Part shown: piece by piece, positions 7,011 to 11,834 of the stretch | Layout of the letters: each line of letters opens with the position of its first letter | Numbering within the stretch: the stretch's first letter is position 1 | Notes under the pieces: model-generated | What the model saw: the letters and a program-made list of their open reading frames with translations, nothing else | Told to the model about the DNA's origin: nothing | Database searches by the model: none | From: Saprospiraceae bacterium UBA2365 | GTDB lineage: Bacteria > Bacteroidota > Bacteroidia > Chitinophagales > Saprospiraceae | Reading direction: 5' to 3' | NCBI GenBank assembly: GCA_002344345.1 | Contig: DDTL01000122.1 | Location: forward strand, 1-11,834 | DNA length: 11,834 nt | Made by a program: the position numbers and the translations under genes

Positions 7011-8261
7011 TTATTTATTGTACTTCCTGAAAATAATGGATGAGTTATGACCTCCAAACCCAAAAGTATTGCTGATAGCTGTTTTGATAACTCTTTCCTG
7101 TGTTTTATTAAATGTAAAATTTAGTTTTGAATCAATTTCCGGATCATCCGTAAAGTGGTTGATGGTTGGAGGAACGGCAGAAGCATTGATCGCCAGAACA
7201 GAAGCCACTGCTTCAATGGCACCGGCAGCACCGAGTAAGTGACCTGTCATTGATTTGGTGGAGCTGATGTTTAAATCATAGGCATGGGATTTAAAAACGC
7301 CAAGAATTGCCAGAGACTCAGCGATATCACCTAAAGGAGTTGACGTACCATGAACATTGATGTAATCAATATCTTCCGGGTTCATTCCTGCATCTTTAAG
7401 AGCCATTTTCATTACCAGGTTGGCACCGATACCTTCCGGGTGTGGAGCAGTGATGTGATAGGCATCTGCAGACATGCCAACACCAACGATTTCGGCAAGG
7501 ATGTTTGCTCCTCTTTTTTTTGCATGTTCGAGTTCTTCCAAAACGAGTGCTGCCGCGCCTTCCCCCAAAACAAACCCATCCCTGTCCTTATCAAAGGGTC
7601 TCGAAGCAGTAGCAGGATCGTCATTTCTTCTGGATAAAGCTTTCATGGAACAAAAACCACCGATTCCAGCCTTGGTAACGGCGGCTTCAGATCCACCGGT
7701 GATCATAACATCAGCTCTTCCCAGCCTGATCATATCAAATGAATTGCAGATGGCATGGGAGGCTGAGGCGCAGGCTGATACAGTTGCATAATTCACACCC
7801 CTGAAGCCGTATTTAATTGAAATATGACCAGGTGCAATATCAGCGATCAGTTTCGGGATCATGAAAGGGTTATATCTTGGTACGGGGCTGTTATTTAATA
7901 CTTCTTCCTCAATAGAATCTTCAATGGTTTTAAATCCTCCGATTCCGCTTCCCCAAATGACACCGGCAAGTTCTGAATCAATGGTTGCAGGGTCGATTCC
8001 TGCATCTGAGATCGCCTGTTCAGCAACAACCAAAGCATATTGTGTAAAAGGGTCAAGTCTTCTGGCATCTTTATGCGGAATAAAATTTGCCACATCAAAG
8101 TCTTTCAATTCACAGGCAAACCTGGTCGGGAAATGTGTCGCATCAAACCTGGTGATGTAATCGCATCCATTGACTCCTTTAAAGAGGCTTTCCGAAAAAT
8201 CTTTCACATTGTTTCCAATGGGCGAAAGTGCGCCCATTCCTGTGACTACTACTCTTCTCAT
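7011..8261 (-). CDS. fabF: beta-ketoacyl-ACP synthase II
   Basis: Condensing enzyme of type II fatty-acid synthesis; it extends acyl-ACP with malonyl-ACP in the cytoplasm. 416 residues with the thiolase fold from MRRVVVTGMG onward, the usual length for FabF. Active-site Cys164 lies in VSACASASHAI (161-171), His304 in NVHGTSTPLGD (302-312), and Lys336 with His341 in KSMTGHLLGAAG (336-347). GFGGHN at 401-406 carries the gating Phe. The full Cys-His-His triad separates it from KAS III and from chain-length factors, which lack the Cys. The ATG at 8261 gives the canonical N-terminus. It precedes rnc by 6 nt in an operon well known in Bacteroidota; the usual upstream partner acpP is missing, replaced by a divergent gene. 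A promoter-like site lies just upstream. Confidence 0.97.
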   Translation of the reverse strand: MRRVVVTGMGALSPIGNNVKDFSESLFKGVNGCDYITRFDATHFPTRFACELKDFDVANFIPHKDARRLDPFTQYALVVAEQAISDAGIDPATIDSELAGVIWGSGIGGFKTIEDSIEEEVLNNSPVPRYNPFMIPKLIADIAPGHISIKYGFRGVNYATVSACASASHAICNSFDMIRLGRADVMITGGSEAAVTKAGIGGFCSMKALSRRNDDPATASRPFDKDRDGFVLGEGAAALVLEELEHAKKRGANILAEIVGVGMSADAYHITAPHPEGIGANLVMKMALKDAGMNPEDIDYINVHGTSTPLGDIAESLAILGVFKSHAYDLNISSTKSMTGHLLGAAGAIEAVASVLAINASAVPPTINHFTDDPEIDSKLNFTFNKTQERVIKTAISNTFGFGGHNSSIIFRKYNK

Positions 8262-8275
8262 ACCGTACTTTTGGG

Positions 8276-8308
8276 CAAAAATAATAATTAGTTAAAAATT
8301 GTTGCAAA
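8276..8308 (-). promoter_or_regulatory. candidate Bacteroidota promoter for fabF-rnc
   Basis: Read on the minus strand, TTTG (8308-8305) and TATTTTTG (8283-8276) are separated by 21 nt. They match the Bacteroidota -33 (TTTG/TTG) and -7 (TAnnTTTG) elements. The -7 match is perfect. A start about 6-8 nt further would give a very short leader before the fabF ATG at 8261, which is a point against it. Confidence 0.35.
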
Positions 8309-8461
8309 TACTATTAAGATTATAATAATAATACGGCTTATAAATCCTTTTGAATGTGTATCAGTTGGTATTTAGTATGGCTTTCATCGATTTTTTGATT
8401 GTTTTTTTAAGTTCAAATCATTTTTGGAATAACTTTTGCTTCTGTTAAAAAAAACGAAGTT

Positions 8462-9109
8462 ATGTACAATTTATCAATCAAGACCTGGTGGATCATATCC
8501 CTTGTTTTTTTGATCCAATACTATGGTGAAAGCCAAAAGGTAATTCAGGATGTTATACTGATCGATATTCAACCATTTGAAGTCCGGATGACTGAAGACG
8601 GCAATATCATAGATACATTAAAATATCTGCCTGATTATTTCAAGGAGTACGAAACCAGGAAGGAGAAAAAACAAAATGCCCGGGAGCCTCTTTTTATAGC
8701 CGCGCAAGGAAATGAGCCAAAAGTGCAGGATACGCCCATTCCGGAAGTTAAAGTTAATATTAAAGAATTAGTTTCGATTGCTGAAACTGCTGATTTTCAG
8801 GTGCAAACAGATTTTCCTGATCAGTACAATGTATTTTTTGATCAGGGAAAGGCAACTTTAACCTACGAAGGAATTGCTGTTCTGGATCAACTGGCTGCTC
8901 ATTTGTTAAGCCAGCCTCAGATTAGTGTGATCGCCATTACATTCTTTTATGAACCGGTAACGATCGCGCAACTTTTATCACAACGAAGAAGGGATGCTTG
9001 TGTTTCATATCTGAAAATAAAGGGTGTCAATGTGGATGAACAGGTTGTCAAAGGAAGTATTTCTCAAAGTCAGGTCAATAAAGTTTACTTCGGTTTAAAG
9101 TCCAGGTAA
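8462..9109 (+). CDS. exported protein with a divergent OmpA-like C-terminal domain
   Basis: 215 residues. The N-terminus has a signal-peptide shape (KTWWIISLVFLIQYYG at 7-22), with likely cleavage around 22-25. A variable linker (about 26-118) includes a charged stretch, KEYETRKEKKQNAREP. Residues 122-212 resemble the OmpA peptidoglycan-binding fold: NVFFDQGKATLTYEG with LDQLAAHLLSQP, then LLSQRRRDACVSYLKIKGVN (171-190), the counterpart of the conserved LSxRRAxxVxxYLxxxGV helix. The GHTD segment that normally supplies the ligand-binding Asp reads ITFFYEP (159-165), so the Asp is missing while the Arg of the helix remains. Binding to diaminopimelate is therefore uncertain. No barrel precedes the domain, so it is probably periplasmic. 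It is divergent from fabF with a 200-nt spacer and looks monocistronic. Confidence 0.7.
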   Translation: MYNLSIKTWWIISLVFLIQYYGESQKVIQDVILIDIQPFEVRMTEDGNIIDTLKYLPDYFKEYETRKEKKQNAREPLFIAAQGNEPKVQDTPIPEVKVNIKELVSIAETADFQVQTDFPDQYNVFFDQGKATLTYEGIAVLDQLAAHLLSQPQISVIAITFFYEPVTIAQLLSQRRRDACVSYLKIKGVNVDEQVVKGSISQSQVNKVYFGLKSR

Positions 9110-9302
9110 AGCAGATATGTTGAGTTTCTTTCATTTTGATGATAGGTAAATAGATTTATCCACCTGATAATATTTTTTGGGTTGAAGCTTGTTTTGGATT
9201 ATATTTTGATAATTATTGTTATTATGATGTTTTCAGAATAAATAGTATTATCTAATACATTCTTATAGAATATTAGTAAGAAGTTATTCAAAAAAATACT
9301 AT

Positions 9303-9342
9303 AAAATCAATCCTGTATTCTTTTTACCGGATTGATTTTTTT
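9303..9342 (+). terminator. strong intrinsic terminator between the two exported-protein genes
   Basis: AAAATCAATCC (9303-9313) and GGATTGATTTT (9329-9339) form a perfect 11-bp stem with a 15-nt loop, and the T-run extends through 9342. It ends 24 nt before the start codon at 9367 and 193 nt after the preceding gene. It either ends the 8462-9109 transcript or works in the leader of the next gene. Confidence 0.75.
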
Positions 9343-9366
9343 ATTAATATTGCTTTAGTATAACCA

Positions 9367-10161
9367 ATGGATTTGAAGAACAGAATAATACTATTCATGA
9401 TAGTGAGTTCACTGGCCTTGTTTGTAAAGGCGCAGGAGCCCTTGAAACGTGGTGAATTGGGAGACAATCCATTGAGGGGAATAATATATTTTGGCGAAAC
9501 ATCCCTTGATGCCCGGGTTCAAACGAATGGTTTTAATATAGGATACAACAAAGGGAAAATAGCTAGTTATTATCGTACGGATTATTTTCATTTGAGTTTT
9601 GGTTATGAATGGGATCATAAAGAATGGTCCAAAACGGAATATTTTAAAAATTTTGAAGGAATCAGTCATTATACCTTTGGTAAGCAAAACTATTTCATGA
9701 TTTTTCGTGCTGCAAAAGGCAGGAAAATATTTTTGTCGGAAAAGGCATTGAAAAGAGGCATTGCGGTTGGCTATGCTTTTGAATATGGGGCTGATTTGGG
9801 CATTTTGAAACCATATTATCTCGTGCTTGAATATACGAATGAACTGGAAAGGGAGTTCAGGAGTGAAGCATATAGTGAAGAAAATGCACATTTATTTTTA
9901 GATACAAGGAAAATACTCGACAAAGGCAGCTTTTTTGATGGGTGGGATGAAATGGAGATTGTCCCGGGAATTCATGGTGAAGTATCAGCTGTTTTTGCGC
10001 CCGGAGCATATGAAGAAAAAGTGAGGTCTTTGGAAGTTGGGTTGCATTTGGATGTATATGCCAGGAAAATACCGGTCATGGTTGAAACAACATACAATCG
10101 CAATAGTTGGCTAATTCCCCATTTTTTTATTAAAATACAATTAGGCAAAAGATATCGGTGA
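9367..10161 (+). CDS. exported protein of unknown function, probable outer-membrane beta-barrel
   Basis: 264 residues. A clean signal peptide (MDLKNRIILFMIVSSLALFVKAQ, probable cut after VKA at residue 22) shows export. The mature part is rich in aromatic residues in alternating patterns typical of membrane beta-strands (for example NGFNIGYNKGKIASYYRTDYFHLSFGYEW and KPYYLVLEY). It also has a KxxKRGIAVGYAFEYGADLG strand pair, a charged loop (SEAYSEENAHLF), and a C-terminal strand ending FFIKIQLGKRYR. From memory, uncharacterised Bacteroidota proteins of this length with a similar KIFLSEKxxKRGxAVGY core exist, but I cannot name a family. No enzyme motif is visible. It has no close co-directional neighbour. 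Barrel topology is inferred from strand pattern only. Confidence 0.7.
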   Translation: MDLKNRIILFMIVSSLALFVKAQEPLKRGELGDNPLRGIIYFGETSLDARVQTNGFNIGYNKGKIASYYRTDYFHLSFGYEWDHKEWSKTEYFKNFEGISHYTFGKQNYFMIFRAAKGRKIFLSEKALKRGIAVGYAFEYGADLGILKPYYLVLEYTNELEREFRSEAYSEENAHLFLDTRKILDKGSFFDGWDEMEIVPGIHGEVSAVFAPGAYEEKVRSLEVGLHLDVYARKIPVMVETTYNRNSWLIPHFFIKIQLGKRYR

Positions 10162-10223
10162 CCATCAGGTTTTTGCAGATCTATCAGTTCATTTAATTCA
10201 AGAAAAAGTATTTATCGGATTGT

Positions 10224-10238
10224 ATATCAATTTGATAT
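10224..10238. repeat. 15-nt palindrome in the 10162-10407 spacer
   Basis: ATATCAA (10224-10230) and TTGATAT (10232-10238) are perfect reverse complements around one T, 62 nt after the barrel-protein gene. The spacer is otherwise AT-rich with no clear terminator for either convergent neighbour. Being AT-only apart from one C/G pair, it could be chance. Confidence 0.2.
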
Positions 10239-10407
10239 TAATGCAATTTAAATCTTACTGTAAGTGATTATTAAAAAACTTTATCAACAAAATGTTTCCC
10301 TTAATTTCTATTCCATACCTTTCCGCCATATGACTTTGAGCTAAGACAAAAAAACATCACTTTTTTCAATCCCCACTGAACACATTTTTTGAACCTAAAT
10401 TTTGACT

Positions 10408-11109
10408 TTAGAGATCTCCTAAAATAGGTCTGAGTATAATTTCTTCAACAACAGCCTGAGGACTCAACTGAAATGCATTCAATATGCTGAGCGCAATATC
10501 GCGAGCCTCCATAAGTCTTGTTTCGGGCAGTTCAACGCCCTGCCAGGAGTCAGACCAGGTCGCTCCGGGAATGATGGCTGTCACTTTGATCCCTTTTTCT
10601 TTAAGTTCTTCCCTGAGCACCTTGGTTAACCCAAGCAGTGCGAATTTGGAAATACTGTAGGACCCACCATTCGGATAAGCTTGGATGCTGGCAACGGAAC
10701 ACATGTTGAAAATATGTCCATGTTGATCCCGGATCATTTTTGGAAGCAGCGCTTTGGTGAGGTGATAGGCACTGAAAAGATTGGTTTGAATAAGTTTTTC
10801 AAGTAAACCCGGTTCTTCCTTGTGGATTTCTCCCGGAATAAAAATACCTGCATTATTGATCAAAATGTCAATGGAAGGACAAACTTCCAGGCAAAACCTG
10901 CCGAATGCCTCAGCTCCTTCTGTTGTTCCGAGATCAACCTGTAAGGAATGGAATTTTATTTTTGGGTTTATTTGTGATATTTCTTTTTCCAGATCATCCA
11001 GGCCTTTTTTTCCCCTTGCACAAACAATCAGGTCAAAACCCTTTTCTGCCAACAGACAGGCGATGGCACGTCCTATTCCCTTGCTGGCACCTGTAATGAT
11101 TGCATTCAT
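10408..11109 (-). CDS. short-chain dehydrogenase/reductase, NADP(H)-type
   Basis: 233-residue classical SDR with a Rossmann fold. Cofactor motif TGASKGIG is at 6-13, and R32 after the second strand (IVCARGK) favours NADP(H). NNAG is at 85-88. The catalytic tetrad is N110, S138, Y151 and K155 (YSISK). IIPGATWSDSW (179-189) follows the active site, and the C-terminus reads VVEEIILRPILGDL. This last motif and the WSDSW segment recall a Bacteroidota SDR subgroup often labelled 3-oxoacyl-ACP reductase or sepiapterin-reductase-like, but the substrate cannot be read from sequence. It is cytoplasmic, since there is no signal or membrane helix. The ATG at 11109 places the first strand (NAIITG) at the usual distance. 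It stands alone, convergent with the barrel-protein gene, and its 5' side enters the repeat-rich right end. Confidence 0.93.
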   Translation of the reverse strand: MNAIITGASKGIGRAIACLLAEKGFDLIVCARGKKGLDDLEKEISQINPKIKFHSLQVDLGTTEGAEAFGRFCLEVCPSIDILINNAGIFIPGEIHKEEPGLLEKLIQTNLFSAYHLTKALLPKMIRDQHGHIFNMCSVASIQAYPNGGSYSISKFALLGLTKVLREELKEKGIKVTAIIPGATWSDSWQGVELPETRLMEARDIALSILNAFQLSPQAVVEEIILRPILGDL

Positions 11110-11149
11110 AGTGATAATTATTAAATTTAAAGTAAAAATAATGTAATTA

Positions 11150-11307
11150 TTTAGGTTGAAAGTCTTTTAGTCTTCAGTCTTTTAGCCAATGATCAATACG
11201 TGAGTCAATAATTCATTTCCGAGGCAAAATCAGTGTCTTTTGCACAATGTATGCGCTCAAATCCAACAGACTATCAGACTAATCAGCTAACCTGGACGAG
11301 CCAGAAC
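11150..11307. repeat. dispersed intergenic repeat, copy B
   Basis: Same-orientation homologue of 5142-5290. It starts TTTAGGTT, with an internal echo of AGTCTTTTAG and AGTCTTCAG. It shares AGGCAAA, GTGTCTTTTGC, CTCAAATCC and AATCAGCT blocks with copy A, then diverges by an insertion of about 7 nt before CCAGAA. It lies upstream of the SDR gene. Together the copies suggest a non-coding repeat family scattered in this genome. Confidence 0.65.
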
Positions 11308-11308
11308 C
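11287..11308. repeat. 22-nt exact direct repeat, first copy
   Basis: CTAACCTGGACGAGCCAGAA plus two C is identical at 11813-11834. It contains a small CTGG-ACGAG-CCAG stem-loop. This copy forms the right edge of dispersed repeat copy B. Confidence 0.8.
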
Positions 11309-11329
11309 AAAGAGGAAAATGATTTAAGA

Positions 11330-11357
11330 ACCCCGTTGGATACATATCCTACGGGGT
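11330..11357. repeat. GC-rich hairpin
   Basis: ACCCCGT (11330-11336) pairs with ACGGGGT (11351-11357). After a T/T mismatch, GGAT (11338-11341) pairs with ATCC (11346-11349) around the tetraloop ACAT. It is a far more stable structure than the AT-rich surroundings, and could be a palindromic repeat unit or part of a structured RNA. No T-run follows on the plus strand. Confidence 0.55.
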
Positions 11358-11370
11358 AAATATTCTGTGA

Positions 11371-11416
11371 GCATTAATTTTTCATCAACTTTCTTAAAAG
11401 TTCATCCAAAAAATGC
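11371..11416. repeat. nested stem-loop
   Basis: GCATT (11371-11375) pairs with AATGC (11412-11416), extended by TTTT/AAAA after a two-base bulge. Inside it AACTTT (11387-11392) pairs with AAAGTT (11397-11402) around CTTA. The structure is AT-rich, so support is moderate. Confidence 0.35.
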
Positions 11417-11442
11417 ACGAATTCAATTTTCAAGACACTACG

Positions 11443-11466
11443 TTTTTGAGGGCTTACCCCCAAAAA
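11443..11466. repeat. 10-bp hairpin with CTTA loop
   Basis: TTTTTGAGGG (11443-11452) pairs with CCCCCAAAAA (11457-11466) with one A/C mismatch. On the minus strand the G/C stem is followed by a T-run, so it could also terminate leftward transcription, although no gene lies to its right. Confidence 0.45.
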
Positions 11467-11503
11467 AGTCGCTTTGCAGGAATTTTAACAGAAAAAATAG
11501 AAT

Positions 11504-11535
11504 AACTAACATCAAAAACGAACAACATGTTAGTT
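11504..11535. repeat. 9-bp inverted repeat
   Basis: AACTAACAT (11504-11512) and ATGTTAGTT (11527-11535) are perfect reverse complements with a 14-nt loop. It is the fourth hairpin in about 200 nt. Confidence 0.45.
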
Positions 11536-11568
11536 AGTTTTGGCTACTAAGCGCCTAAACACAATAGT

Positions 11569-11597
11569 GTCATTCCGGGCTTGACCCGGAATCCCGG
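11569..11597. repeat. REP-like palindromic element
   Basis: ATTCCGGG (11572-11579) and CCCGGAAT (11585-11592) form a perfect 8-bp stem around CTTGA, preceded by GTC and followed by CCCGGG. The GTCATTCCGGGCTTGACC pattern is a well-known style of dispersed REP-type palindrome in many bacterial genomes. It sits at the left edge of the tandem array. Confidence 0.65.
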
Positions 11598-11618
11598 GTA
11601 TTGAAGGATTCCTTATAA

Positions 11619-11765
11619 GGAGTAATGAATGAGTCCTCCATAACAAGTCGCTGGTGTACGGGATGGCGGATCAGGTCCGCCATGACAGATCGGAGTACGC
11701 CATGTTAGATAGGGTGTTCGTCGTATCAGATTGGTTGTACGCATTAGTATGTCAGGTCTATATTT
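11619..11765. repeat. degenerate ~21-bp tandem repeat array
   Basis: Units start at about 11619 (partial), 11632, 11653, 11674, 11692, 11712, 11733 and 11755 (partial), with lengths 18-22 nt and a consensus near GGTGTACGCCATGACAGAT. Units are diverged, so some boundaries are approximate. ATGGCGGA (11663-11670) and TCCGCCAT (11676-11683) add a perfect 8-bp hairpin across one unit junction. A minus-strand open frame through the array (11804-11613) reads as a 7-residue RTP-type repeat only because the period is close to 21 nt; I do not regard it as a gene. Confidence 0.6.
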
Positions 11766-11812
11766 TGGTGACCATTTTGAATTGTAGAAAAAGGGATGTA
11801 ACACTGTTCTAC

Positions 11813-11834
11813 CTAACCTGGACGAGCCAGAACC
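11813..11834. repeat. 22-nt exact direct repeat, second copy, at the window end
   Basis: Identical to 11287-11308 and ending on the last base. The sequence before it does not resemble dispersed repeat copy B, so only the 22-nt core is shared. Confidence 0.8.

Larger units (their letters stand above)
11110..11834. other. gene-free repeat mosaic (725 nt)
   Basis: No credible coding sequence on either strand. The stretch is built from dispersed repeat copy B, a 22-nt direct repeat, four hairpins, a REP-like palindrome and a ~21-bp tandem array. There is no transposase fragment, tRNA or recognisable attachment site. GC content rises in the REP and array part, against an AT-rich background. Confidence 0.6.

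Noticed and set aside
7350..8291. Several plus-strand frames antisense to fabF
   Set aside because: They overlap the conserved FabF catalytic regions and read as low-complexity shadows.
9409..9891. 160-codon minus-strand frame inside the barrel-protein gene
   Set aside because: Shadow of 9367-10161: the plus-strand protein has a signal peptide and sensible composition, while this one has none.
11569..11765. CRISPR array at the right end
   Set aside because: Units are contiguous and degenerate at about 21 nt with no constant repeat and unique spacer pattern, and no cas gene is present.
11613..11804. Minus-strand 63-codon frame with an RTP-type 7-residue repeat
   Set aside because: The frame follows the ~21-bp DNA tandem array and shows no start context or homology; the period explains the peptide repeat.
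11110..11834. Insertion sequence or integrative element remnant
   Set aside because: No transposase or integrase fragment, no matched terminal inverted repeats and no target duplication that I can see beyond the 22-nt direct repeat.

Overview
The window looks like a piece of a Bacteroidota chromosome, most like the Saprospiraceae/Sphingobacteriales side of the phylum. This is inferred from gene content and style: a fabF-rnc pair, a kinase-less PASTA membrane protein near ddl, AT-rich intergenic DNA with almost no Shine-Dalgarno sites, one -7/-33 promoter of the Bacteroidota type, and small exported proteins of Bacteroidota character. No 16S or other marker is present, so the family is not certain.

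Layout from left to right. dnaE (100-3630, +), the replicative DNA polymerase, has a 99-nt leader holding a perfect 19-nt palindrome and a 10-codon micro-ORF with its own Shine-Dalgarno. A 344-nt gap with two terminator-like hairpins leads to ddl (3975-5051, +), closed by a strong 12-bp hairpin. Then come three minus-strand genes read leftwards: fabF (8261-7011), rnc (7004-6276) and a PASTA membrane protein (6155-5334), which converges on ddl. Two plus-strand genes for exported proteins follow: a divergent OmpA-like protein (8462-9109) and a probable outer-membrane barrel protein (9367-10161), with a strong terminator between them. A short-chain dehydrogenase/reductase (11109-10408, -) is the last gene. 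The final 725 nt carry no credible gene but a dense mosaic of repeats: a degenerate copy of a ~150-nt repeat also present at 5142-5290, several hairpins, a REP-like palindrome, a ~21-bp degenerate tandem array, and a 22-nt exact direct repeat whose second copy ends on the last base.

The genes are mostly core housekeeping: DNA replication (dnaE), peptidoglycan precursor synthesis (ddl) and peptidoglycan recognition (PASTA protein, possibly the OmpA-like protein), fatty-acid elongation (fabF) and RNA processing (rnc). fabF and rnc are 6 nt apart and surely co-transcribed; acpP, the usual first gene of that cluster, is absent. I see no defence system, CRISPR array, transposase, rRNA or tRNA, and no convincing new multi-gene system. 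The points most worth a second look are the dnaE leader, an Asp-to-Asn change at a metal-ligand position of RNase III, and the repeat mosaic at the right end.
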